A stretch of DNA of 64,000 bases, from the NCBI GenBank assembly GCA_009760855.2, contig WPIO01000007.1, forward strand, positions 4,341,501 to 4,405,500, in the 5' to 3' direction. Every line of letters begins with the position of its first letter. Position 1 is the stretch's first letter. The position numbers were made by a program, and so were the translations under genes. A model generated the notes under the pieces. The model searched no databases, was not told where the DNA came from, and saw only the letters and a program-made list of their open reading frames with translations. Below, in pieces: positions 12,217-44,641 of the stretch. This DNA is from Cristatella mucedo (lineage: Eukaryota > Bryozoa > Phylactolaemata > Cristatellidae).

Positions 12217-13195
12217 TGAAGTCCAATACGTGTCGCCTACAAAACGTACCTGTTTTGGCACAACACGCTTTGTTTCAACTTGCTTTCCATCAATGGTGTG
12301 GGGCCGAGTTTGCTGCACCTGGTCCACCATTTCTCCAACTGAGAAGGTCACGAAGCCAAAACCGCGAGACCTAAACCATAATTAAACTTATGAAAATAGC
12401 AAACCATAATCACTTCCGTGACGCGCCGATTAGGAATTGATTTTTTCATACCGCTTGGTGTAGGAGTCTTTCATAACGACGCAGTCAACAATCTCTCCAT
12501 ACTTGATGAAGTAATCTTTTAGCGACTCGTCGGAAGTGTCTGAACTAAGACCGCCAATGAAGATTTTTCGGGTGCACTCTGGTTCAGTCGGCTACAATAG
12601 GCGACAAGACCACTAATAGATTCTCAGCGAGACTATGAACGCGAGAAACGTACAAGCGCTAGCCAAGACGCAAAAATGGCCGTATCGTTACGGAAAGTAA
12701 CGCAAGCTAGCAGCTAGACAGTGAAAACCAGGGCCAAATTCAACTTACATTCTTAGAGGCATCGAAGCTTTTCTAAGCGCAGCTTTAACACAAGTAAAAT
12801 ATTGCAAACAATTTTAGCCATGCTAACGAAGAGGTGGAAATGTTGTGGGGCAGTAACAGGCGGCAAGCTTGACCAAAGGGTAGGGTAGCGCTATATGCTA
12901 TCCCTTCCTGAACGGTCCATTTGTTCAGAGAATACTAATACTATACGGTGTAGGAAAGTGGTAACCGACTCTCAAGTGGTGAACGACCGCTGTTAAGCAC
13001 ATCCAAGCTTGACCGGTTTTAAATACGGTAGCACGGTAACCGCCATTTTCAAAGTACGTCGCGTTAGTCCCGCCTATGGCTTCATTAAGCAAAAACTAAC
13101 GTCAAACAAATGATATCAAAGCGCTGATCAAAGTTCTGCTAAATCAATCGCATCTTAAAAGCTACAAATATGAAGCAACTTATCACCTCGGGCAT
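10618..13195 (-). CDS. HNRNPA1-like: Heterogeneous nuclear ribonucleoprotein A/B family protein (two RRMs, glycine-rich tail)
   Basis: Coding exons on the minus strand are 13195-13187, 12772-12749, 12591-12452, 12370-12250, 12097-11887, 11798-11499, 11411-11313, 11123-10983, 10909-10715 and 10637-10618. All introns are GT-AG and all phases agree, giving 1260 nt and 419 residues. RRM1 has RNP2 KIFIGGL near residue 20 and RNP1 RGFGFVTF at 60-67. RRM2 has RNP2 VFVGGF at 112-117 and RNP1 KGFAFVTF at 151-158. From about residue 202 to the end it is rich in Gly, Ser and Tyr (GGYGG-type repeats). The end, [15 protein letters not shown] near 400-414, resembles the M9 PY-type nuclear-localisation signal of hnRNP A1, with FGP and PY spaced as there. 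Proteins of this family bind pre-mRNA and act in splicing, packaging and export in the nucleus. The start ATG codes MPE before the first intron. Orthology to A1, A2/B1 or A3 cannot be separated. Confidence 0.94.
12179..12217. repeat. (AT)n(AC)n microsatellite
   Basis: A short alternating AT then AC run lies inside the hnRNP intron between the exon ending RRM1 and the RRM2 exon. Confidence 0.9.
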
Positions 13196-13226
13196 GGTCG
13201 ACCTGCGATGCAACCGGCACAGTATG

Positions 13227-13236
13227 AAAATGGCGG
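13227..13236 (-). promoter_or_regulatory. YY1-like site in the hnRNP promoter or 5' UTR
   Basis: CCGCCATTTT on the minus strand lies about 32 bases upstream of the proposed start codon. This is the core of the YY1 motif common near start sites of housekeeping genes. A similar CCGCCATTTT sits near 13041-13051 in plus orientation inside the first intron. No TATA box was seen at a suitable distance. Function is inferred from motif and position only. Confidence 0.45.
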
Positions 13237-13259
13237 AATGACCGTCATGTGACTAAAGA

Positions 13260-15005
13260 TTTCCCGGCGCCGTCGGACTGGTGTAAAAGCGGTAAATAGT
13301 TGCTAAAACTATAAATAGTATTTTTGAATATTATTAAATATTTATTATCGAGCTTAGTTATTGAATACAATTTCTTGCATAGACTTAGGGTTCGCGAACG
13401 GTTAAAAGAGACGAATCTCGCGAGAACAGCTGCCCATAGATATATTAACACCCCTTGTCTGTACGCCACCCTTCCCCCCCCCGGATAATGTGCGCCGGGT
13501 CCGGAAAAATCAATTGTAATTCACCTACATGAAGTCGCCACGTGTCCAACTGCACCAATGGCCAATGATGACATGGTAGTGGCTGCAATCGAGGTAAAAG
13601 CCGTAGCCCTTGTTTATGAGATAATATGAGCGCCGACTGACCACGCACACTCAACGACGCAAAAACTATTATTAGCGGATTTAACAACCTCGTTTATCCA
13701 GCGTTAGAAGAGCCTATATGCTTATCACAACTGCTTGTAGTTGGTAATAAAAGATCGCCCACTTCAGGATTCGAAACCGCAGCATCGGTGATTAGGAGTG
13801 AGCACCTCATCTCCCGGGAAATCGCGGTGGCAGCCGAATTAGAACGCTACCTTTTGCAGCGTAGACTTTTCTTGCACCAACAATTTGAGTACCAATGCCC
13901 AAATTTGATATCACCACGTAGGCAGAGTAGGAATCCCCTTTACCCGTTGGTCGTTCGAACGTCATCAGAGTAAGGAAAGGATTTAAAAAAGATGTGAGAA
14001 GAAAATAAGGAGGAGCGACCCTCTAAACTTTGTGGCTCCATTTCTTTTCACGTAGCCGGAGCAGGGCGTTGCTGGGCCCATGGCAGATGCTGCAGGGTTC
14101 ATTTCAAATACGAATGGGAAATGGTGTCCGTGGAGGCTTTGCATTCGTTGTGAATCCGATACGGAGCCTGCATCTCAGCAAGGCACTTCGGGCTACTTTA
14201 ATGGATGTAATCAGAATGCTGGGGACAATACATCAAATAGCCGATGAGTTGAAAAGTGAGCAAGAATACTTCGCCCCAAATAGCTGAGAGCCAGGCCAAG
14301 ATCGCTTACCATTTTCGTAACTACTACAAAATCGAGCTTCGGTGACAAATAGAGAAAGCTCTCATTTAATTGTGAAAGACCGGGTAGCTGTCAGCAAAAA
14401 AATGTATGCCTCCTCTTTTTAGCCCAATGATACATTTTACTGAGCTGACAAAACTTGGTGCTTTCTTTTTTGAACAATTCCATGTATGGTTTTAATCTGA
14501 TGTATGCAGATGCTTGGGTTGCCACACACATTCATTCGTGGTTAGCACCTGTATTTAAGCGCCTCCTGTCAACATGCACCACTTTTGGTCAGTTCCTGGT
14601 ATTTGCACAGACGCAGATGTTAGCCTGTTCATTTAGCTGCCGATCGGATCGGCTCAGCTGTGTATAATGAATGCTTGGGTTGAAGCCAAGTTAGTCGTAA
14701 ACAACCACTTCAAGTGCTGCTGAGTTGAGAAGAGCTGCTAGAAGCCAAAGCATGTGCAGAAACTAAGCGAACCGTTTCTACACGACTTTACCGTCCCTAC
14801 CTAACTTTCAAATACATCCACTCTCATTGCTTAACTGCTTCAAGCTATTGACACCAGAAAATTAGCAGCGCTCTACAGCAGCACCTTTTGCACAGTGCAT
14901 CGACGAATATGCATAGTTATTTCGTAGGTAGATTGATAGATGGAGAGAGATCGAAAGACAGACAGGTAGAGACAGGGAGTGAGAGAGAGACGGACAGACA
15001 GAGGC

Positions 15006-15008
<3 letters not shown>
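13260..15008. other. Intergenic stretch with one degenerate SINE, no gene recognised
   Basis: This lies between the hnRNP promoter and an (AG)n array. At 13690-13810 a worn minus-strand family-1 SINE can be recognised by AAGAGCCTATATGCTTATCA and GATTCGAAACC. The rest, including short open frames at 14030-14287 and 14455-14667, shows no recognisable domain. Confidence 0.4.

Positions 15009-15009
<1 letters not shown>

Positions 15010-15096
<87 letters not shown>
15010..15096. repeat. (AG)n microsatellite
   Basis: About 43 uninterrupted AG units, preceded by a GACAGACAG/GAGAGAGAC-type degenerate stretch from about 14930. Confidence 0.97.
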
Positions 15097-15099
<3 letters not shown>

Positions 15100-15149
15100 T
15101 GCAAACGTGAAGACACTCATGGCAGCTGGTTGATAAGACCTCTGGCCAG

Positions 15150-15260
15150 GCCCTAGTTTGGCCCAGGGGTTAAGGTGCTCACCTTTGATGACCGAGGTCG
15201 AGGGTTCGAGCCCTAACCGAAGCAGATGTGCTTTTGCTCGGTTAGTAAACAGAATTTGCA
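15150..15260 (+). mobile_element. tRNA-derived SINE head, family 2-like
   Basis: The sequence GGGGTTAAGGTGCTCACC followed by GAGGTCGAGGGTTCGAGCCC matches the tRNA-like head of the SINE pair at 56.6-56.9 kb, with A-box- and B-box-like segments. The 3' tail of that family is missing or diverged. Confidence 0.65.
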
Positions 15261-17190
15261 CTCTCTTCAGAATTTATGGGCTACTTAATCGAAATAGCTT
15301 GCCAGAGTCTGATCACGACATGGTCTCGAGAAGCATGAGTTTTTTAAGCTTGCTTGTACAGCAGCTTGTTCTCGCTCTGCTTCTGGGCAGTCTTGGTGTT
15401 TGCACAATAAGACAGGCAGTGATCGCCTAGAGCAGTCGAATCCGTGAGGCTGGTGGCTCGGCCAAGGTGAAGAGAATACTGTAATTCATTCGGCCGAAGA
15501 TCTAGCCCCGACTGCTGCTGACTGGATGATCAGTTGTAGTCTACTACTTCAAAACCCATCCCCGACTAATGCTGCTGACTGAATTATCAGTGATAGTATA
15601 CTGCTTCTCATATGCTTCTGCACTGCAGTTTCCAGACCCGGCAATTCCCAGCTACAATTCCTGCACAACGATGCTGTCTGCCTTGGCAGGTATTTCCTTT
15701 TTGGTTATCATTTGTTGCTAAATTTTCTCTGTAGCCTACTTCTTTGTCTGTTCAAATATCTTTGAATGCCTGCACGCCTCTCGGTTCTGGTTTATTTTGT
15801 GACTACTTTTGGGCTGGCTTCTATCCAGCCAAAATTGTTAAGGTCCCTTGGTACATTTTAGGAGGCTGGCGAACATAATAACAACTTTGCAGTCATGGTT
15901 TCGTAGAGTTTCCGAGGAGGCAAAGATCTCCGTATACAGTGATCTGGGTAGTGAGGGCATTAGCATTCGGATTGACCAGACAAGAGAAACTCATTACAGA
16001 CGAGGCAGTCGGATGATCATACAGCATGGCTATAGCATGGCCCGTGGGGGGAAGGTGGTTCACAAGGACACCCACACCGTAATCCTTTGCAGAACCCCCC
16101 CCCCGAGATAGCCATTTCCTGATGTAGTGATGTAGAAGCATAGAGAAGCAGCCTGCAATCTGGTCAACCTCATGAACGCTAGAGATCTGTATGGACAGGC
16201 AAACACAGTTACTTTCACCTGTTTGGTTCTAAGTCGGAGGCCAGGAACAATACTATGCTGCAGTATTTGTGGTCAGTAGGATCAAATCAAGGGTGTGGTT
16301 AAGGCTATGCAGTGTTACGTTAGAAACAGGTTGATTTTTTATTACTAGTAATCAGTCGACTGGGATTCGATATATGCTTCGTGTGGGGGTAGGGATTCTG
16401 GCCCTGCCTATCAGCTCCTTCTTACAGCATTCACCAGTTCGACGAAGCCTGGAGGAAGAATCATTCCAGCCTTGCACTAGTGTGCCCTGCTGAGAGCCAA
16501 GTGAATTCGGTGACAATCGAAAGACTGTCGTAATCCAGGAAATTAACTGAAAAATAATAATGACAACAAATTGTTCTTTCTGAATATGTTACAAATGGTG
16601 GAAAGGAAGCATGTTAGTTGACTACTGATAATTTGCACAGTGCTGCATGAATAAGCACACAGGAACATTTCACAGGGACGGAGCAGCAAATACTGTGAGG
16701 AGCAGGTGGTTTTTTTTTATCTTATTTCTAATTCTCCATCAAATGTAAACAAACGTCTTGCTTTCAAAAAAAGGATGCTAAAAATCAGCACTCGCTCAAA
16801 AGTTGGAATCCTCCGAGTCACTCCAAAATCAGATGCCAACTGTTGAATAGTCGCAACGTTATGCTCTCAGTGCCATAGTGACCACATGGTAGCTTCTGCA
16901 GTGCTAGGGTAGTACGCTCGTTGGGATAATGGAGCCGTGGCCTGAAGCAAGACTTTTCTTCATTAAAATTGTAGGCCCTTCATCACAACCGGGTCCATTG
17001 GTTGCAGGGGGGGGGAGGAGGCTCTGTGCAATGACAACTGAGACAAGCACTGCAATTTTGTGATAAGATTAAACTTCACCGTGCCCATGCTGTGAAAACC
17101 ACATCAAAAGTCAATTTCAACACTAAAAAGGAGGAAAAAAGAATGCCCCTGAGCGATTCGGCATCTCATTAGGTCCTCGTTCAAGAAGCA
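15261..17190. other. Stretch with no recognised gene
   Basis: Only short chance open frames and short poly-C and poly-G runs (16095-16105, 17008-17016) are seen. The right end probably contains the 3' end of the SLC49A4-like transcript. Confidence 0.4.
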
Positions 17191-17197
17191 GTCACTG

Positions 17198-17203
17198 TTT
17201 ATT
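17198..17203 (-). promoter_or_regulatory. Candidate poly(A) signal AATAAA of the SLC49A4-like gene
   Basis: This minus-strand AATAAA lies about 306 bases beyond the stop codon at 17509-17511. It is a plausible 3' end, but no cDNA evidence is available here. Confidence 0.45.
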
Positions 17204-17508
17204 GGAAGGCGCCAACGTTCGACAATGCTGTGGCAGGGTTCACAATGACTGCAACCAGGGATGTCAAAAAGTGGCACAATTCTGACAATGCCGTCGATGC
17301 AATATAACTGCAGCCGTATAAATAAGAAAAGCAGAAAACGTGCTTCGGGTAAAATAAGCAATCTATGGCAAGACACAGTACAGACGTTAATGCGTCGGTT
17401 TCGAGCTTCGTAAGTAAAGCGAGCTGACCGGTACGCAGCTATCACTGGGAATAATGCTTTTTGCGACAGCTCTCGTGCAACGAGAGAGCCGGCCACCTTT
17501 GCAACCGT

Positions 17509-39128
<21,620 letters not shown>

Positions 39129-39822
39129 TTTGAACAGTGCATGGACGTAATACTCATGCCAGTAAGGGGGCGAACTAGGGTGACTAGAGGTGCAGTGAGC
39201 CCGGCGACAATCGCGTCCGCGTGATCGCTCACGTGACCGATGTTAACGATGGTGTGCGCTTTTGTGCCCGCCGCGCTCCTCGGGTCGCCCTTACCTCAGC
39301 GTTGGTCTAGCTGGCGGACCCGTCTCGAATGTCAATATACCAGGCGCCCGCACGCAATTTTCGAAACAAAGAAAGCATCCAAACCATGCGCAAAAGCCAT
39401 GCTGGCTTAGAGCTCGTGAAGCTAGGTAGCTGACCGATGGGTGCGAGCTTGCAAACCTTACACCAATCCCAACGGAAAGCGATAGCTTCTACGTATTTCT
39501 AAGCGGCCATAGGTACAACTATGAAACACAACGTCCTCGCAAACACGGAAGAATTGGCTGTATACAACCTATTGTACGTGAGTACGTACACAGATACGTT
39601 ATAACTGCAGGTCCACAGAGGCGTTGTGAGACTTTTCGGCGCCCGTAGGCAAAGCTGCGAGTGGCGTCCCCTCCGCTTGTTAAACTTTGCTGCAAATAGC
39701 TCCACCGCAGAAAAAATTCAAAAAGTACACGCTGGCAGAGAAATCTAACGGAGAAAGTTATATTGCTCTAGTGGAGGTACAAGGCAGCTATCACAGCTTT
39801 AATTTAGGTGAATTTGTCTCAC

Positions 39823-40730
39823 CTTGTGCAGCGCCTAGCTGGCCTTGGCTTAATTTTAGCGCGAACAAGAACTGTTCAGCGGGCGAAAACTCCTTTGTCC
39901 TTGAGCAGTGAGCCAGAGAGAAGCGCCAGTTTGGGTAGAGAGAAGAGCTTAAGAGCAAAAAGCCAGGATGCTCTTAGACCAGCGGTGGCGATTTGATTTT
40001 TAGAATTGGTCTGATACCCGCTGGAGCTGCTGATTGATGTTGGCTGGCCTGTCAACCTCGGCCATAACTCGGTCCTAAAAGAATCCTCCGGAACCTACTC
40101 GGCATTCAAGCTGGGCAAAGGTACCCTTCCAGTGGCCTATGGGTGGTATTCCTTTCTTACCGTAATGGGCCACGTTGTCGGGCCCAATACCACTAAGCTT
40201 TTACCCCATTGTCTCAGCTAGGTAATTAAGAGTCGAGCGACGCTCGCTCTTGGTCTTTTGTTCGGCTCCTCTCTTCGGCTCCGCTTCGACGCCGTCGGAA
40301 TCATTTCTCCGAAAGCGAGGGAGGAGGTCGGGCTGCTCGGCGGCGATTGACGGGACAGGCCGAAACAGCTCTAAGAGGATTCCGCAGACTCCACCGAATA
40401 TGGTCGTATTGCGCCTGTGCTCGCATTTTGTGTTCGCGCTTGCATGTGGACTCGGCGTAAGGATTTGCCGATGCGAGCTAACCGTAGTTGGTTTGTGCTT
40501 GCGAATAAAGCTCAGTAAAATCCTCAATTTGTGCGTCTCGCTTTCCAATTCGCGCTGCGGACTCACGAACCCCTTTAGTAACGATAAGTAGGTCAGCGCC
40601 AGAAATGCTCGTTTCGTGGCGGCCTGCTTATTTCGCGAAGATGCGCACCGAACGGCATTAGGCGCTAGGTTACGCCGCTAAGTAAGCGGCAGGTTAAGCC
40701 TACTCCGCCGGGCCTTCGGCGTTACACTTG
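39823..40730 (+). mobile_element. TGYARCGCC-ended element, copy A (solo LTR or non-autonomous TIR element)
   Basis: The element 39827-40726 (900 bp) starts TGCAGCGCC and ends GGCGTTACA, a near-perfect terminal inverted repeat. It is bounded by CTTG at 39823-39826 and 40727-40730, a 4-bp direct repeat. A second copy in opposite orientation lies at 58155-59407, with strong similarity over the whole length except about 350 bp present only there. AATAAAGC near 40504 would be a poly(A) signal if this is an LTR. TG...CA ends and a 4-bp duplication fit a solo LTR. The long TIR and TGTNR start also fit Ginger-like DNA transposons. No transposase or pol is present. Confidence 0.75.
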
Positions 40731-40981
40731 GTCGTGGCCAACTGGTCTATTACAGTTCGAAAGTCAATATTTTCCACCGTTTCTTTCTTTGTGCTTAACA
40801 AGGCCAAATCAGAGAGTTAACCTTGCCCTTTTGATGCTCTCAGAAAAGACACGGTTATCTTCCGCTTGCTAAAGAAGCGCTCGCGACTGGCTACTCATAC
40901 AGCTATGGTGAGAAGACCTTGCAAGGCAACTCTGAAATTAGGAAACTCATCTTCTCCATTACTGACAATAAAATATAGTGT

Positions 40982-41500
40982 AATGTATCTCCGTCTGTAA
41001 CTCCACAAAGCCTCAAAGACTACGTGAGTGTTACGCAGGAGAGTTTTGTATAACACACTCACAGGCTAAGCGGCTTTCATCCGAATTCGGTAGCCAACAG
41101 ACTTCGTCTCACGCAAGAAAGAGTAAGTAGGAAGCGTAGCAGAGTCAGGAGAGCAGTTGAGGTAGTTAGTGGCATGGAAGTATCAGCTAAGGACCGCTGA
41201 AAAGGATGACCCATAGTCGGCAGTAGGAGATTAGTTGTCGTTGCATAGGAATCGTGGAAGCGAGTTCCACGGTCTAGGTCCTTCAGAGCAAAGGCTTCTG
41301 TCGCCAATGGACTTAAGCGGACAAATGAAACAGCATATTTATTGTCCATACAGGACCTGAGGGCACGAGGAGGCTGAAAGTGATATAGCAGTTCAGCTAG
41401 GTATGGAGAGCTCAGCCATGGCGGGCCTTGTGGGTCAGCGCATGAATTTGGCTCTGTAGCCGTTGATCAACCGGCAGTCACAACAGACACGAGTTCCAGT
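40982..41500 (-). mobile_element. CR1-like LINE family B, 3' part
   Basis: A minus-strand C-terminal pol fragment whose DNA is shared with copies at 45932-46456 and 59489-60340. It includes the region encoding NKYAVSFVRLSPLATEAFAL near 41290-41349. Unlike family A it has no ATT tail, and it begins near GTATCTCCGTCTGTAACTCC on the plus strand. Confidence 0.75.
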
Positions 41501-41719
41501 GGTGTCTCTAGTGCCGAGCTGTAACGTGTAGAAAGAAGGATTCTACAGTCACATATTTTGCTGTACCGTGCTGTTCCATCAACGTATGAACAATAGAAGC
41601 CTCTCACGATCGAGGTATTGCTGACGGAGTCTGGTTTGGTCAAGTTTCTTTAAAAGGTTCTCGACTTGCAATAAGAAATTGAATTTCAAATCAAGATGTG
41701 TAAGCCGAGACAACCTAGT

Positions 41720-42440
41720 TGTAACTTATCGTCGGAGAGTCTATGCTGACCTTGATGATTCTTGAAATCTCCTCCTCTGCCGTGAGACCAACATCTTGAG
41801 AGCACTCTCTAGGCATCTGTGTCCTTCAGTGGATTCCAAATTTAACTGCAGATCACCACAGTTCGCTCTGCTTTTGGCATCTAATAGTGATTTCTGGCAC
41901 AGGTCTTCTCGAAGTTTTGACAACTCAATCTAAGGAGAGCCAAGGTCACACGAGACGTCTTTGAAGTTCATTTTTGGCTCTTGCAGTCTTTTCTGAACGC
42001 AGCCATTCTTCCTCAAGATGCGGTACCAAAATGGCAATAGAGCCAAAAAGTTAGAGTTCAAAATGCAATGTAGAAGACTCTGCCAGCTTCACTTCTTGCT
42101 TTGAGTGTTCCATTTTTGTCCTCAGACAGTTGCTCGCACAGAACTACAATGCTGTTCAGTCCATCATTGATAGCTTTCACGACCTCCACTCTTGCACTCC
42201 CTCCACCTGGATGCAGAGTCACGTTTGAAAGTGATGGCTAAGGATTTCTTCAGTTCCCAGTTTCTCCCAGCTCTGAGTTGATCTTGAAAAGAATAAGTAG
42301 GTGCTCTCTATTTTAAAAAAAAGTAACGACAACTGAATCTTGATTTGCAGCATGAACTCCTGCCAGGTTAAAGCTATGTTTATCACAGTTTACAAACATT
42401 GCCTTCTCATTACATTACTGGACAATATTCTCTGCTGGAC
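41720..42440 (-). pseudogene. hAT-type (ZMYM/DUF4371-like) transposase remnant
   Basis: Minus-strand reading over frameshifts gives NCDKHSFNLAGVHAANQDSV and VVTFF near 42330-42390, FFSRSTQSWEKL near 42240-42285, then VVKAINDGLNSIVVLCEQL, LNSNFLALLPFWYRILRKNG, VQKRLQEPKMNFKDVSCDL and LSKLREDLCQKSLLDAKS (41850-41923). This order matches the RNase-H-like region of domesticated and transposon hAT proteins of the ZMYM1/DUF4371 kind. Several stops and frameshifts show a dead copy. The C-terminal dimerisation region is not next to it. Confidence 0.75.
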
Positions 42441-42462
42441 ACCCGATAAGTAGCCAGACATA

Positions 42463-42637
42463 AGCGTGATGGCACACTAGGTAAGGCGGTTGGTTTCACT
42501 ACCTCGGTCCCGAGGTCGTGGGTTCGAATCCTACCGGAGTAAATCCGTGAATGCCGCTGCAAGTGGTGGTAGTAGCCGTAAAGGCTATTCCTATTCTGTC
42601 GTTATAAAAAAGGCTGTCAAATCAGTTAGTATATTTT
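42463..42637 (+). mobile_element. tRNA-derived SINE, family 1, full length
   Basis: The head has GATGGCACACTAGGTAAGG and GTCGTGGGTTCGAATCCTAC, the body has GTAGTAGCCGTAAAGGC, and the end is GGCTGTCAAATCAGTTAG. It lies directly upstream of the hAT remnant. Confidence 0.88.
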
Positions 42638-43000
42638 CATTACTGCTGCGTTGTCGTAGCACAGCCAGTTAAGTAAGCCTGGCTTGGCGCGATGCAGCAG
42701 TCCGCTTTCGGCAGGCCGGATGAGGTGAGCGGGCCGGGAGCTCGAAGTTGGAGCTCGGGTAGAGAAGTGAACGGTCGTGTGCCTATTGGACAAAGTGTGC
42801 GGCCGGGACGAGCGGACTGGCAAGTGGAGCTGGGACGTGGACGCAGCGAAGGATGGCCGCATGCTGTTGCACTGCGAGCGTCAGCCGAATTCACGATTGT
42901 TGAAGCACCCCTCGGCGTTTTCGCTTCCTCGCCAGTGTGTTGGTGCTAATTTTGTGCTACGCTGTAGTCGGGCGAAGGTTTTTGTGAAAATGGTCGCTTT

Positions 43001-44641
43001 ATTGCTGTAGCTTGTGCTATCGTCGCGAAGGGCACAGAACGCTAGCCGACGAGCAAAACCACCAGTTTATTTCACCTACACACAGAGCAGGGCGAAGCAC
43101 GACTCTCTACGCCCCTCTCACCCACTGGAGTCCTCTCCCTTGTCGTAACAGTTCCAAATAGCATGTCCCGGCTGCCTACCACATTGAGTGTCACAGCCCA
43201 CTCACACAGCGACCAGGGGCAGTGTCATCAATTAAACGAAACCACATGCCCGCCTGATGTGGAGATCGATTAATGACGTAGCCAGAGCAGCAAGCAGCGG
43301 TCCTTCTCCACTGCTTTGACAACGAGAAGGCTATATATTAAGCACATAGTCCTCATAGCGTGCTGGTCTGCTCCCTTAATTATGAGGCTAAGTAACGGCT
43401 GCTCGGAGGAGGCAGGCGACCGCATGGCCTGTGGAAACAAGCTGGCTGCGTTTGACATCTGCGGTCATGCGTGGCCGGGCCACATATTTCTCGAACGCTG
43501 GCGCCTCGTCGGACCGCACAGCCTCGAAGGTCAATGGTGCAAGTCACACCACCACCACTTTGCAAGCCACCATCTCGTCTCCGGGCGTCATCACTGAACC
43601 TCAGGTCGCCGCTGCCTCGATTTTGTGCTCGGCCGCTATATCTCCGGGCGCGGCCGCCGCGTCTTCAGGCGCCGCTGCAGTTGCGTTTCCGACCTGCACC
43701 GCATCTTTGATCTGCGCCTCGTCTCCTACCTTTGCTGCGTCACAGCCCACTTGCGATGCCGATGAGCCTCCGATCTGCTCCGCATCTTCAATCTGCGCCT
43801 CGTCTCCGACCTGTGCAGCGTCTCCGACCTTTTGAGCGTCTTCGACCTTTTGAGCGTCTCCGACCTGCGCCGAGTCACAACCCACCGACTTTGTTTAGGC
43901 CAACGTCACCTTCGTGGCTTTCTCTACCTCGCAAGCCGTTGCCTCGTTGCACACCATCTGCGCCGGTCAAACTATCACAGCCTGGATCGCTGTCGCCACG
44001 TCCCACGAGGTGGCATCCTGGACAACCATTGTCGCCCCGAACACAGTCGGCAAGTGCTGATACTGCATCTGGTCACTTCTGTCGCTGCCCTCTTTCCGAC
44101 AAGCTTTTGCTAACTCAGCACTCAGCAGTCGCGCTTTACCTACCGGGATAGCCAGCGCTGTTACCAAAGCCTCACGAAGCAGACGGTAGTCATCCTTGAT
44201 TGCCTGCGGCATGTAAGAGCACACATAGAAGGCGCTTACTTCCAGAAATAGGGTCAGATACTTGTGCCAGACTGTCGGATTGACACCGCATAGCTCAAGC
44301 CTCCGCTCCGAGTCAAGCAGCCAAGTTGCGAAGTCATCACCGACTTGAAAATGCTCAAGCAACATTGCTGTAGGACACCGCCGCCGCCGAAATAGCTTGT
44401 AGCTAATGTAATCGTCGCGAACGGCACAGAACGCTAGCCGACGAGCAACACCTCCAGTTTGTTTCAATTACACGCGGATCAGGGCGAAGCACGACTCTCT
44501 TCGCCCCTCTCGCCCACCGGAGTCCCCCTCTCTTGTCATAACACTTCCCAATAGCACGTCCTGGCTGACTACCACATCGAGTGTCAGCCCACCCGTACAG
44601 CGACCAGGGGCAGTGTCATCAATTAAACAAAGCACAATTGC
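43001..44641 (-). mobile_element. Short gag-only LTR retrotransposon with 5-bp target duplication
   Basis: Two direct repeats, 43006-43246 (241 bp) and 44398-44636 (239 bp), both start TGTAGCT and end CACA on the plus strand. They share long blocks such as CACAGAACGCTAGCCGACGA and GCGACCAGGGGCAGTGTCAT. ATTGC flanks the element on both sides (43001-43005 and 44637-44641). The 1.15-kb interior carries a minus-strand gag-like frame, so the element runs on the minus strand. No protease, RT or integrase was seen, so it depended on another element for movement. The LTRs differ at many positions, so the insertion is old. Confidence 0.85.
43601..44366 (-). pseudogene. Gag-like protein of the LTR element, decayed
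   Basis: From an ATG at about 44366 the minus strand encodes HFQVGDDFATWLLDSERRLE, LCGVNPTVWHKYLTLFLEV, then PQAIKDDYRLLREALVTAL. This is the order of a retrotransposon Gag capsid N-terminal region. After about 43967 the frame changes, and a repetitive acidic segment follows at 43601-43885 (units like QVGDEAQIEDA). I see no CCHC zinc knuckle. Confidence 0.65.

Noticed and set aside
14862-15261. Arg-Glu and Ser-Leu repeat proteins
   Set aside because: Translation of the (AG)n array.
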